A DNA stretch of 47,597 bases from Pseudobacteroides sp. (GTDB lineage Bacteria; Bacillota; Clostridia; Acetivibrionales; DSM-2933), in assembly GCF_036567765.1 (NCBI RefSeq), contig NZ_DATCTU010000080.1, positions 1-47,597 of the forward strand, in the 5' to 3' direction. This document shows, piece after piece, positions 1 to 6,531 of this stretch. The notes beneath the pieces were generated by a model, which had not been told where the DNA came from, searched no databases, and saw only the letters and a list, made by a program, of their open reading frames with translations. Positions within the stretch are counted from its first letter, which is position 1. Each line of letters opens with the position of its first letter. Both the position numbers and the translations under genes were made by a program.

Positions 1-181
1 CTTGAATATCTCTAAGACTTACTTTCTCTGTCAAGTGTGCATACATCATCGTATTAAGTTGCCGAAGAACAGTAAATTTCTTTGTTCCGTGTTCTGCATT
101 GGTTTCCTCAATGGCTTTTTCCAAAATGTTCTTGGGTAAAAGGCCTGTTAAAGTTTCAAAAACTGTAGTACAATCAACCAT
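1..181 (-). CDS. IS4-family transposase, N-terminal fragment (runs off the window)
   Basis: Reading the reverse complement from the ATG at 181 gives about 60 codons starting MVDCTTVFETLTGLLPKN, then a stretch with EHGTKKFT and a Gln-Leu-Asn-Thr-Met-Met segment, and ending at SLRDIQ. This resembles the N-terminal DUF4372-type domain of IS4-family transposases, which starts with a short helix, a hydrophobic-Pro motif and an SLR(E/D)I motif. An AAGGAG ribosome site lies about 10 nt upstream of the ATG. The DDE catalytic domain is beyond the window edge, so activity cannot be judged. Confidence 0.75.
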   Translation of the reverse strand, partial: MVDCTTVFETLTGLLPKNILEKAIEETNAEHGTKKFTVLRQLNTMMYAHLTEKVSLRDIQ

Positions 182-309
182 ATCATTAGCTCCTTAGTTA
201 ATTATTGTGGTTGCTTGTCAGGCCAACCCACTTGATATTAACAAAGGAGCTTTCACATTTTTACAGGTAAATATTACAGTTGATTTTTATTAAAGTTTTT
301 TATGCAACA
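1..309 (-). mobile_element. IS4-like insertion sequence, left-hand copy (5' part only)
   Basis: The first 309 bases are the 5' end of an insertion sequence read on the minus strand: about 128 bp of leader followed by the start of a transposase. The leader from about 182 to 306 matches, in inverted orientation, the last 120 bases of the window (47477-47597), with scattered differences, so these are two separate copies. The inner edge is placed near 309 because similarity stops there. The rest of the element lies outside the window. Confidence 0.8.
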
Positions 310-348
310 CTAATATAATTATGTATAAAACTAAGAGGTGAAAATTAT

Positions 349-786
349 ATGAAAGTTACAAATTTACAAAGTAAAGTTAGGGTACTATACTTAAAGATTT
401 TAAAGAATAAGGTTATAACAGTGTGCATTCTATTTTCTGTTTTTACATTGTTGGATACCATATCAATCCTTTTAGGTTTATGGCCTGCAAAGGAGGGATT
501 GGGACCGTATGTTCACTTGTTAGGTAGATTTGTTTTGCATTCAATACTTGTCGTCGGATTATACATATTTGATATTTTAAAAAAATGGCTAAAGTCAAAA
601 ATAGCAATATATTTTATAACATTTATTATAACGTGGGGATTTCTTTTGTCTTATATTTGGTGTAATAGTCTTTTTATAGAATTACATCCAGATGCATATA
701 TAGATATGTCTATTAGTTATACATTTATGTATACTCTTTTAGGAATAGTAATTTTAATTTTTGAAAGGATTAAAAGAAAAAAATAA
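349..786 (+). CDS. small four-helix membrane protein (cassette gene)
   Basis: This 145-residue protein has four hydrophobic segments, roughly residues 21-43, 52-72, 84-106 and 121-139, and a basic C-terminus ending in KRKK, so it is an integral membrane protein with no catalytic motif that I can see. AGAGGTG lies 8 nt upstream of the ATG and supports the start. It resembles short uncharacterised clostridial membrane families (possibly DUF6608), but I do not recognise a function. It is the first cassette gene visible: the IS ends 40 bp upstream and an attC follows at 931. The IS has probably removed or displaced the original 5' cassette boundary, so expression may now depend on IS-derived sequence. 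Confidence 0.7.
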   Translation: MKVTNLQSKVRVLYLKILKNKVITVCILFSVFTLLDTISILLGLWPAKEGLGPYVHLLGRFVLHSILVVGLYIFDILKKWLKSKIAIYFITFIITWGFLLSYIWCNSLFIELHPDAYIDMSISYTFMYTLLGIVILIFERIKRKK

Positions 787-930
787 TAAAGTGATAATGA
801 ACTGATTTACGGATAAATATAATCTCTACAGAGTGATTATGGTAAAAATAAAGTTAAGTTTTTAAAAAGAAGAAATTGTAAAAATAGGTAATTAATTAGG
901 TATTCCTTAAGGGTCAGTATGATTTCCATC

Positions 931-1049
931 ACCTAACAAGGTTATTCCCGTTCGCTGAAGCACATTCCTTCACTGGGTGCAAGCACCGCCTACGAAGAAG
1001 GGCTCTTCGGGTCCAGTTCAGGAACGTCGGGAATAACAAAACGTTAGGC
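931..1049 (+). other. attC-like recombination site A
   Basis: R'' box ACCTAAC at 931-937 and R' box GTTAGGC at 1043-1049 (consensus RYYYAAC and GTTRRRY). The inner arms GTTATTCCCG (941-950) and CGGGAATAAC (1029-1038) are perfect reverse complements, so a single strand would fold into the cruciform that integron integrases recognise. At 119 bp it is the shortest intact site here. Confidence 0.85.
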
Positions 1050-1068
1050 GAAAGACCATGCGGGGAGG

Positions 1069-1086
1069 CCGGGCATCCATACCCGG
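1069..1086 (+). repeat. RTCCNT-loop hairpin at the start of cassette 1
   Basis: Stem CCGGG/CCCGG encloses a loop containing ATCCAT. It is the first member of a hairpin family found just inside cassette starts and just before attC sites. Stem sequences differ between members while the loop stays close to R-T-C-C-N-T. All members read in the cassette direction. The function is unknown; several are followed by a T-run and could act as terminators. Confidence 0.65.
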
Positions 1087-1143
1087 ATTTGCTAGGGTTG
1101 GTCTTTGGAGTAAAAGAAAAAATCAAAAATCAAGGAGCATTAT

Positions 1144-1917
1144 ATGAAAAAGATTTGTTTGTTTTTGGTCACATTAGTTTTCTTATCTCTTTATTTGATG
1201 GGGTGTTCTAACAAGTCTGAAGATGTTAAGGTCAAAGAGAGTTTTTTGAAAAGTGGTTCAGATGATTCGAATTATGTGGAATTAACAAAGATAAATGATT
1301 ATATTTGGGTACATACTACATATGCAAACTATAATGGCAGTAGGACACCATCCAATGGTGTTATTGCTGTTTCTTCGAAAGGATTAGTCTTAGTTGATAC
1401 TCCGTGGAATAATCCTCAGACAAAAGAACTTATAAAGTTTTCAAAAAGTGTATTTAAGAAAGATATCGTTCTTGCAATTATAACTCATGCACATGAAGAT
1501 AGGATAGGTGGAATTGATACCTTGATTGAGAATAAAGTAGATGTAAGAAGTACAAGTCTGACAGTTAAAGAAGCTGAAAAGAATGGTTTTAAGAAACCAG
1601 TGCCAGAACTTGATTCTGAACCCAAAATTACTTTTGGAAATATTAATATAGAGGTATTTTATCCAGGAGAAGGTCATACTGTAGACAATATAACTGTATG
1701 GTTTCAGCAGTATAAAGTGCTATTTGGTGGATGTTTGATTAAATCTTTAGATGCAAGTGATATTGGAAATATAGCAGACGTAAACGTTAAAAGGTGGCCA
1801 GATTCGGTGAAGAAAGTTTTGGAAAAGTATGCAGATGCTGAAGTAGTTATACCTGGACATGGAAAGTGGGGGAGTTTGGATTTGTTAAATCATACATTGG
1901 AGCTAGTCAGTAAGTAA
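1144..1917 (+). CDS. lipoprotein subclass B1 metallo-beta-lactamase (cassette gene)
   Basis: This 257-residue zinc hydrolase looks complete. A lipoprotein signal ends at LMGC (lipid Cys21), so the mature enzyme is probably anchored on the outer face of the membrane, where it could hydrolyse beta-lactams. The subclass B1 zinc ligands are all visible: His115, His117 and Asp119 in THAHEDRIGG, His178 in GEGHT, Cys197 in GGCLIKS and His239 in PGHG. Lys200 and Asn209 match the substrate-binding Lys and Asn of B1 enzymes. The overall pattern follows Bacillus cereus BcII more closely than glyoxalase II or other fold members. CAAGGAGC precedes the ATG by 6 nt. It is the only gene of a cassette spanning 1044-1978. 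Substrate range and expression cannot be read from sequence. Confidence 0.85.
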   Translation: MKKICLFLVTLVFLSLYLMGCSNKSEDVKVKESFLKSGSDDSNYVELTKINDYIWVHTTYANYNGSRTPSNGVIAVSSKGLVLVDTPWNNPQTKELIKFSKSVFKKDIVLAIITHAHEDRIGGIDTLIENKVDVRSTSLTVKEAEKNGFKKPVPELDSEPKITFGNINIEVFYPGEGHTVDNITVWFQQYKVLFGGCLIKSLDASDIGNIADVNVKRWPDSVKKVLEKYADAEVVIPGHGKWGSLDLLNHTLELVSK

Positions 1918-1931
1918 GGAGATTTAAGGCC

Positions 1932-1947
1932 GCAGCATCCGTACTGT
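1932..1947 (+). repeat. RTCCNT-loop hairpin before attC B
   Basis: A short, weak stem GCAG/CTGT holds a loop with ATCCGT, located 25 nt before the R'' box of site B. It is the poorest stem of the family. Confidence 0.45.
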
Positions 1948-1971
1948 TTGCAACGTGGGGCGTGGTCCTTC

Positions 1972-2136
1972 GCCTAACAAGTCCATTTGCGTAAAGGGCA
2001 AAGCATGGAGAACGTTCTCTGGAGTAGGAGCATGAAGGCATCATGCCCGCATCGATTCATCGGGTGCCGAGCACCGCCTTCGCAAAAGGGCTCTGTAAGT
2101 CCGATTCTTCGACGCCACAAATGGCGGACGTTAGTT
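1972..2136 (+). other. attC-like recombination site B
   Basis: R'' GCCTAAC at 1972-1978 and R' GTTAGTT at 2130-2136. Inner arms TCCATTTG and CAAATGG pair, with extra unpaired bases on the right arm, like the extrahelical bases of attC. The interior is nearly identical to sites L (12356) and N (13641). Confidence 0.85.
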
Positions 2137-2182
2137 GAAAGATGACGCGTTCGTGAAATGCTGCCGTTTGTAATTTTTTGAT

Positions 2183-2198
2183 TTAGAATTAATTCTAA
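2183..2198. promoter_or_regulatory. perfect 16-bp palindrome upstream of the TIR-like gene
   Basis: TTAGAATTAATTCTAA is a perfect palindrome 25 bp before the start codon at 2224. It could be an operator for a dimeric regulator, or only a chance AT-rich palindrome. Confidence 0.35.
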
Positions 2199-2223
2199 GA
2201 AATATGATTTTTTGGAGGATTTC

Positions 2224-2637
2224 ATGGTAGAAAAAATGTACTTATCATATTTTGAAGTAGATAAGGATATTAAAAGGCATAAAGATTTTGATATTAAGGT
2301 TCCAAAACTTTTAGAAGAATTAAAAAATCATGGTGTTCGAATAGTATATTTAAAAGGTTTCGTAGGATATGATAGAATTGAGAAAACAATATCAGATTGT
2401 GATAGTCTACTTGCAATTGTTGATGAATATTGGTTAAGTTCAACATGGAAAGCAAGTGAGGTTACATATGCAAACGGTGATAGTGAATCGGGGGCAATTA
2501 ACAATCCACGGATTCAAAGAAAACCTGTTTTTATACTTCCTGTTTATGAAAATGTTCAATTGTCATTTTTAGAAAGATATAAAGGGCCAATTATTCTTCC
2601 AAGTGATGTGGAAGAGGCAGTTAAAAAGTATTATTAG
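2224..2637 (+). CDS. TIR-like domain protein (cassette gene)
   Basis: This is a 137-residue soluble protein. It starts with a hydrophobic strand followed by acidic residues (LSYFEVDKD), and has a later block I-S-D-C-D-S-L-L-A-I-V-D-E-Y-W-L-S-S-T-W with a following Glu and Ala. That matches the alpha/beta pattern of TIR and TIR-like (DUF1863) domains, in which a strand ending in a loop with Trp and Ser precedes a Glu-bearing helix. Bacterial TIR domains can hydrolyse NAD+ or make cyclic ADP-ribose signals in antiphage defence. Whether this one is catalytic is open: the catalytic Glu would be the one in WKASE. The ATG at 2224 has GGAGG five nt upstream. It is the only gene of cassette 2 (2131-2669), with no obvious partner effector. 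Confidence 0.6.
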   Translation: MVEKMYLSYFEVDKDIKRHKDFDIKVPKLLEELKNHGVRIVYLKGFVGYDRIEKTISDCDSLLAIVDEYWLSSTWKASEVTYANGDSESGAINNPRIQRKPVFILPVYENVQLSFLERYKGPIILPSDVEEAVKKYY

Positions 2638-2662
2638 TAGGCTACGCGGGGAGTCATCCATC

Positions 2663-2751
2663 AACTAACAACAGATTCACACAAGGGCTCATAAGAAAAA
2701 GCATGAAGCAGTTCTCAGGAGCGTGAACATGAAGAAGGGCTCGCCACATAC
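2663..2751 (+). other. attC site C, left half only
   Basis: Box AACTAAC at 2663-2669 is followed by typical left-arm sequence (ATTCACACAAGGGCTC, AAGCATGAAGCAGTTCTC) up to about 2750. The right arm and R' box are missing; the sequence runs straight into a broken reading frame, so a deletion has fused two cassettes. Confidence 0.65.
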
Positions 2752-3057
2752 TTAAAAATTATTGATAGGATTGAGTTACTAACAGATGGATCAAATAGAG
2801 AGTTTCAGACTTGGATTTATTTTGATGGACTTTCGGGGGTAAATGATGCGATTTACTTTCATACAAGTAATCCAAATAGTGGTTTTCCTTTTAGTCTACC
2901 TAATTTTGAACCAAACAGCGAGGGATCTAAAGAAATTATTGAACTGCTTGATTTATCTAAGTACACTATCGGAAGATTTTGCCGTAGTAAGGGAGAAGGT
3001 TTTGATTATATTATCCAGAAAAGAGGGGTAGGTCTGGAATTTAAACAGAAGACTTAA
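2752..3057 (+). pseudogene. 5'-truncated hypothetical gene fused to attC C
   Basis: An open frame of about 101 codons runs from the fusion point to the TAA at 3055-3057, starting LKIIDRIELLTDGSN and containing FQTWIYFDGLSGVND and later KGEGFDYIIQKRGVGLEF. It has no start codon or ribosome site, because it enters directly from the truncated attC. I do not recognise the family; composition and strand pattern suggest a soluble alpha/beta protein. Its own attC (site D) follows 45 bp later, so the 3' end of the original cassette is intact while the 5' end was lost by deletion. Confidence 0.6.
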
Positions 3058-3060
3058 GGT

Positions 3061-3076
3061 GCAGCGTCCGTGCTGC
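3061..3076 (+). repeat. RTCCNT-loop hairpin before attC D
   Basis: Perfect 5-bp stem GCAGC/GCTGC around the loop GTCCGT, 26 nt before the R'' box. Confidence 0.65.
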
Positions 3077-3101
3077 TCTGAGCTACGGGGCATGGGACTA
3101 C

Positions 3102-3260
3102 ATCTAACAAGATCATTCAAGTAAAGGGCAAAGCATAAAGTAAGGCTATGAAGTAGGAACATGAGGTCATCCTGCCCAAATCCATTCGCTGGTGCAAGCA
3201 CTCCAAGAGGGATTCCTCACGGGTCCAGCTCATGGACTTCTTGAATGGCGAACGATATAT
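3102..3260 (+). other. attC-like recombination site D
   Basis: R'' ATCTAAC at 3102-3108 and an R' position occupied by GATATAT at 3254-3260, a variant that departs from GTTRRRY. Inner arms ATTCAAG (3114-3120) and CTTGAAT pair. The mismatch between R'' and R' is expected if R' belongs to the next cassette. Confidence 0.75.
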
Positions 3261-3278
3261 GAAAGCTAGGTGCAATTG

Positions 3279-3298
3279 CCGTGACATCCTTGTCACGG
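3279..3298 (+). repeat. RTCCNT-loop hairpin at the start of cassette 4
   Basis: Perfect 7-bp stem CCGTGAC/GTCACGG, loop ATCCTT, followed by GTTTTT, so it also has the form of a rho-independent terminator. Confidence 0.7.
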
Positions 3299-3403
3299 GT
3301 TTTTAGGTAAAGCTCTGAAGTTTTTTTATTTCATGTTAGTTTGAAATTGAGAAAGTTATTTATGCACTGTTTGTCGGCAATTTGTTGTTTCATAGGAGGT
3401 ATA

Positions 3404-4099
3404 ATGAAGATTGCAGTGTTTCACGGGAGTCCCCGAAAGGGTAATACCTATAAGGCTACAAAAATTTTTTTAGATGAGTTGACAAAATACGGAGATGTTC
3501 AATACACAGAGTTTTTTCTTCCTGAAGCCATGCCAGAGTTTTGCACAGGGTGTCAACTTTGCCTTGGCAACCCGTATGAAAAATGTCCTCATTCGCAATA
3601 TGTCACTCCAATTTTGAACACAATAATTAATTCTGATGCACTGATATTTACCACTCCGCATTTTGGTGCTTGCAGCATGTCATCTTGTATGAAAAACTTA
3701 TTGGACCATCTGGATTTTTTGACAATGAATGTTGCACCCAGGACCGAGTTGTTTAAAAAGAAAGCATTTATCATTACGACAGGTGCAGGTTCTATTGCAG
3801 CGATAAAACCAATTAAGAAGTATCTTAAGAATTGGGGTGTCAACCGTGTTTACTCGCTTGGGTTTAGGATGTTCATTGATAGATGGGATAAAATGTCGCA
3901 ACCAAAACAAATGAGATTTGGGAAAAAGCTACGTAGAGCTGCAAATATATTTTATCATGCCCGGCAAGAATATCCATATATTACTACGATTTTCATGTAT
4001 TACATGTCAAAGTTTATATTAAGGAAATACGTTGGTATAGGCAAATATCCATATGAGTATTGGAAAGAAAAAGGTTTTTTTAATAAGCGACCATTTTAA
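3404..4099 (+). CDS. NADPH-dependent FMN reductase / flavodoxin-fold oxidoreductase (cassette gene)
   Basis: A 231-residue flavoprotein of the NADPH-dependent FMN reductase / iron-sulfur flavoprotein superfamily. The N-terminal strand and FMN phosphate loop are MKIAVFHGSPRKGNTYKATK. A Cys-rich segment near residue 47 (CTGCQLCLGNPYEKC) resembles the compact cysteine motif of iron-sulfur flavoproteins, and TTPHFGACSM matches the second FMN loop. The C-terminal 80 residues are basic and aromatic, beyond the core fold. AGGAGGT precedes the ATG at 3404 with ideal spacing, so the longer upstream reading (from 3341) is rejected. It probably binds FMN and transfers electrons in the cytoplasm; the substrate is unknown. 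It is the only gene of cassette 4 (3255-4246). Confidence 0.75.
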   Translation: MKIAVFHGSPRKGNTYKATKIFLDELTKYGDVQYTEFFLPEAMPEFCTGCQLCLGNPYEKCPHSQYVTPILNTIINSDALIFTTPHFGACSMSSCMKNLLDHLDFLTMNVAPRTELFKKKAFIITTGAGSIAAIKPIKKYLKNWGVNRVYSLGFRMFIDRWDKMSQPKQMRFGKKLRRAANIFYHARQEYPYITTIFMYYMSKFILRKYVGIGKYPYEYWKEKGFFNKRPF

Positions 4100-4193
4100 G
4101 AAATTTGATGAACTTAATAAGTATAATCTACATTATGGATAATTCGCAAACTTAATATAATGCGAAACAATGTGGTTGATGTAGTTTTCAAGG

Positions 4194-4209
4194 GCCGCGT
4201 CCGTGCGGC
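4194..4209 (+). repeat. RTCCNT-loop hairpin at the end of cassette 4
   Basis: Perfect 5-bp stem GCCGC/GCGGC around the loop GTCCGT. Confidence 0.65.
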
Positions 4210-4238
4210 TCGGGCTTCGTGGGGCACCTAACCTTCAC

Positions 4239-4290
4239 ATATCAACACACTTACGTAAAGGGCGTGCTTACGGGTCATGCTTACAGGGAG
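4239..4290 (+). other. attC site E, left half only
   Basis: ATATCAAC at 4239-4246 is the R'' end of cassette 4, matching its GATATAT-type start. Left-arm sequence (CACTTACGTAAAGGGC) follows to about 4290 and then stops. As at site C, the right arm is gone and a reading frame begins at once. Confidence 0.6.
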
Positions 4291-4298
4291 GTTTATAC

Positions 4299-4756
4299 AT
4301 GTTGCTTAAACCTGGAATAAGCGGATTTACAAATATAAAAGAATGTTCCATGAATATATCAAATGATAGATGTAGTAGTCTTGATTTTAAAAGGTATGCC
4401 ATTTGTTGGCAAACAGTGGGTTGTTTAAGGTTTTATCCTTTGATTTTGAAACTATTGGTAAAAATTTTTATACATGTGAAGTATATTATAAAGATAAGAG
4501 TATTTTTATTTTATTAAACATAGTCTTTCCGTATATTTGTTTTGCGAAAAGTATACAGTACTTTAATATCAAATACTTTGATGATGAGGTTCTAGAAAAT
4601 AAGTTTAATGAGTTTTATGATGTTATAAAGACAAATGAACTTTTAAAGCCTTTAAATTTTGAGGATTATAAGCAATTGAACAAAACTGAAATAAAACAAT
4701 TAAGGTATTATGATTCTTTGACTGTGGGAGAAGTTATTTTTAATTTCTTGGACTGA
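4299..4756 (+). pseudogene. frameshifted hypothetical cassette gene
   Basis: An ATG at 4299 has a good AGGGAGG site 8 nt upstream and opens about 38 codons ending ...KRYAICWQ. The frame then seems to shift near 4400-4410 into a second frame reading LANSGLFKVLSFDFETIGKN and on to the TGA at 4754-4756. The second part is rich in aromatic and acidic residues, as in a soluble globular protein, and has a stop just upstream in its own frame and no ribosome site, so one frameshifted gene explains both. I do not recognise the family. The alternative is that the downstream part starts at a TTG near 4403. Confidence 0.45.
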
Positions 4757-4819
4757 GTAAAGGGCGATTTGAGGATGGGACGTCCTGTCGCATGCTGGTC
4801 TCTGGGGACCTCATCCATC

Positions 4820-4987
4820 CGATAACAACAGGTATGCACAAGGGTGCGGGCGGGAAAAACATGAAGTAAGGCTAATGTGTGTCATCCCATGAAGAATGCC
4901 TCACCACAGCTCTTCGTCGAGCTAAAGCTGCCAGGGGATATTCCTTACGGGTCTGACTCAGAGCCGTCGCATACCTAGACGTTGGAG
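4820..4987 (+). other. attC-like recombination site F
   Basis: R'' CGATAAC at 4820-4826 and R' GTTGGAG at 4981-4987. Inner arms GGTATGC (4831-4837) and GCATACC (4970-4976) are perfect complements. The last bases of R' overlap the start of the intron fragment that follows. Confidence 0.7.
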
Positions 4988-5080
4988 CGGAAGCGAGTGT
5001 AATTGAAGAGCCCGGTGCGGTAATTCCGCACGCTGGGATCTGTACGGGGTGTGCTGGGTAACTGGCACGTCTACCGTGAC
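4986..5080 (+). mobile_element. group II intron fragment (domains V-VI only)
   Basis: These 95 bases are identical to the last 95 bases of the intron at 8212-9986. They contain the domain V hairpin (GAGCCCGG...CTGGGATC with the GTGCGG/CCGCAC helix) and domain VI to the 3' end CTACCGTGAC. Everything upstream in the intron is missing. The flanks are the R' of site F on the left and the right half of another attC on the right. Confidence 0.8.
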
Positions 5081-5124
5081 CAAAGAAGCCCGAGAAACGC
5101 CGTCGCAGATGGGAGACGATATAT
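5081..5124 (+). other. attC right half following the intron fragment
   Basis: CAAAGAAGCC leads into CGTCGCAGATGGGAGAC and an R'-position box GATATAT at 5118-5124. This looks like the right arm of an attC whose left arm was deleted together with most of the intron. Confidence 0.5.
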
Positions 5125-5182
5125 AAAATTCTTTTTCCGTTTTATCTTAGGTATGAGCGGGGCTATCGAGAGTAAGTTTTTG

Positions 5183-5191
5183 TGGTATAAT
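5183..5191 (+). promoter_or_regulatory. extended -10 promoter inside the retropepsin cassette
   Basis: TGGTATAAT is an extended -10 element (TG-n-TATAAT) 33 bp before the first gene of the pair. No good -35 is visible, as is common for extended -10 promoters. The cassette can therefore probably be transcribed without an external integron promoter. Confidence 0.55.
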
Positions 5192-5224
5192 ATTAGTAGA
5201 TCTATTTTAGAGAAGGTGGTTTAT

Positions 5225-5473
5225 ATGAAGTGGAGTGAAGTGAGAAATATATACCCCAATCAATTTGTAAAGTTTGAAGTGTTGAAATCTCATATAGAAG
5301 AGAATAAAGAATTTGTTGATGAGATGGCTGTTATAGGTCCTGTTGCAGATGATGAAGCAACAAAGGAACTTTTGCATGCAAAGGACAAGGTACTAGTTTA
5401 TCATACATCCAGAGATAATGTTGTTTTAAAGATCCGGTCAAGAATTGGGTTGAGGAGAGTATACAAAGGATGA
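5225..5473 (+). CDS. 82-residue hypothetical protein paired with a retropepsin
   Basis: This small acidic-then-basic soluble protein starts MKWSEVRNIYPNQFVKFEVL and ends RIGLRRVYKG. The ATG at 5225 has AAGGTGG five nt upstream, so the longer reading from 5051, which crosses the intron fragment and the attC half, is rejected. It has no membrane segment or signal. Its stop overlaps the next start codon (ATGA-type overlap at 5470-5473), so the two genes are translationally coupled. I recognise no enzymatic motif. From memory, this type of small protein often sits next to a retropepsin-like gene in Firmicutes, which suggests it is a partner or substrate of the protease; that link is inference. 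Confidence 0.65.
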   Translation: MKWSEVRNIYPNQFVKFEVLKSHIEENKEFVDEMAVIGPVADDEATKELLHAKDKVLVYHTSRDNVVLKIRSRIGLRRVYKG

Positions 5474-5859
5474 ATATTGAGTATAGGGATGGCTTGCTTT
5501 TTACTGACATTGAGATTTCATTTAAGGGCAAATCCAAGATAATAAATAATGTTGTGGTTGATACAGGAGCTGCACAAACTTTGATTTCTCAGGATGCTGT
5601 AGATGATATTGGTATAAAAGTTAGCGGCGATGATGAGGTAGTCACGTCTTATGGAATAGGTGAAAAAGAGCATGCTTTTGTAAAGACCATTGATAGAGTA
5701 AAACTGGGTGAGTTTGTCTTAGATAATTGTTCATTGGATTTTACAAGTTTTCAGTATGATGATATAAATGGTCTGATAGGATTGGATTTATTAATAGAAG
5801 CTGGATTTATAATTGATTTAAAGAAACTAAAGAAACTAAAAATGTACCTGCAAGAATGA
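5470..5859 (+). CDS. retropepsin-like aspartic protease (cassette gene)
   Basis: This 129-residue protein has the single-lobe aspartyl protease motif VVDTGAAQTLIS near residue 30, where Asp is the catalytic residue, and a later hydrophobic-hydrophobic-Gly motif (INGLIGLDLLIEAG, near residue 98) that matches the second conserved element of retropepsins. The length is typical for a one-lobe enzyme that works as a homodimer. There is no signal peptide, so it acts in the cytoplasm. It follows the 82-residue gene with a 4-bp overlap and is closed by a terminator at 5847-5875. The pair forms one transcription unit with its own promoter, unusual among integron cassettes. Confidence 0.75.
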   Translation: MNIEYRDGLLFTDIEISFKGKSKIINNVVVDTGAAQTLISQDAVDDIGIKVSGDDEVVTSYGIGEKEHAFVKTIDRVKLGEFVLDNCSLDFTSFQYDDINGLIGLDLLIEAGFIIDLKKLKKLKMYLQE

Positions 5860-5875
5860 CTTGCGGGATTTTTTT
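5847..5875 (+). terminator. rho-independent terminator after the retropepsin gene
   Basis: Eight-bp stem CCTGCAAG/CTTGCGGG (one G-T pair), loop AATGA, then A and seven T. It overlaps the end of the coding frame. Confidence 0.85.
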
Positions 5876-5883
5876 ATAAAAAA

Positions 5884-5924
5884 GGAAGGGAACCCCTCAA
5901 AGGCTTCTTATGCAAACGATATAT
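5884..5924 (+). other. attC right-half remnant
   Basis: CCCCTCAAAGGCTTCTTATGC leads to an R'-position box GATATAT at 5918-5924 with no left arm. The left arm and R'' of the retropepsin cassette appear deleted. The next cassette starts at 5919. Confidence 0.5.
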
Positions 5925-6009
5925 GAAAGACTTTGCCCTTATGAGCTGCTCGCCGCCCTGGCTCTCTAAGTAAGTCTTTGTAAAAGGTTTATTTACAAGA
6001 GGTGATAGA

Positions 6010-6468
6010 ATGCAGATTGAATATTTATGTGACAATAAACAATATGTGGATATAGTTGTAAAATGGATATATAATGAATTTATTGATGGAATTAGGTCTG
6101 GAATTTCCTGCGAAAAAGTTGAAGAGAGTTTTAGAAATAGGAAAAAGGAGTTTCTGCCAATAACAGTAGTAGCTGTAGAAAACAAAGTTTGTATTGGTGT
6201 AGCATCATTGGTCGTAAATGATTTAAAGGCTAAGGAATATGCTCCTTGGTTGGCAGGTCTTTATGTTGACAAAGAATATAGGAACAAAGGAATCGGAAAA
6301 GTTTTAGTTGAAGAAATTCAATCTATTGCAAGTAGACTTGGATATGATATTTTGTATTTGAGAACAGAACATGCTTCTGAGTATTATAAAAATCTTGGTT
6401 GGGAATTTGTTGAAAGACTTATAGACGAGTTTGGGCTTGAAACAAGCATATTTTTAAAAAGTTTATAG
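6010..6468 (+). CDS. GNAT-family N-acetyltransferase (cassette gene)
   Basis: A 152-residue GNAT protein with the acetyl-CoA pyrophosphate loop visible as RNKGIGKVLVEE after the strand GLYVDKEY (motif A, near residue 92), and a C-terminal Tyr-Tyr-Lys-Asn-Leu-Gly-Trp stretch (motif B), as in many small acetyltransferases. The N-terminal part (YVDIVVKWIYNEF) resembles acceptor-side regions of aminoglycoside- or small-amine-acetylating GNATs, but the substrate cannot be assigned. The ATG at 6010 has AGAGGTG six nt upstream. It fills cassette 7 (5919-6538), whose first and last 20 bases are nearly perfect complements. Confidence 0.8.
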   Translation: MQIEYLCDNKQYVDIVVKWIYNEFIDGIRSGISCEKVEESFRNRKKEFLPITVVAVENKVCIGVASLVVNDLKAKEYAPWLAGLYVDKEYRNKGIGKVLVEEIQSIASRLGYDILYLRTEHASEYYKNLGWEFVERLIDEFGLETSIFLKSL

Positions 6469-6531
6469 GGAAAGTCTCTGAAGAAAAACGCCTACGCCAT
6501 CCAGGGCTCCAGTTGGGCAAAGTCCATCATA

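Noticed and set aside
929..2225. Minus-strand open frames across attC sites (929-1126, 1974-2225), with similar ones at 2953, 9583, 10753, 11049, 13418 and 14393-14837.
   Set aside because: They are open because the attC sites are GC-rich and alike. They share sequences only because the sites do, and they lack ribosome sites.
2843..3031. Plus-strand frame MMRFTFIQVIQIVVFLLVYL.
   Set aside because: It is a shadow of the longer open frame 2752-3057, which has a normal protein composition.
5051..5224. N-terminal extension of the 82-residue protein.
   Set aside because: It runs through the intron fragment and an attC half; the ATG at 5225 has a proper ribosome site.
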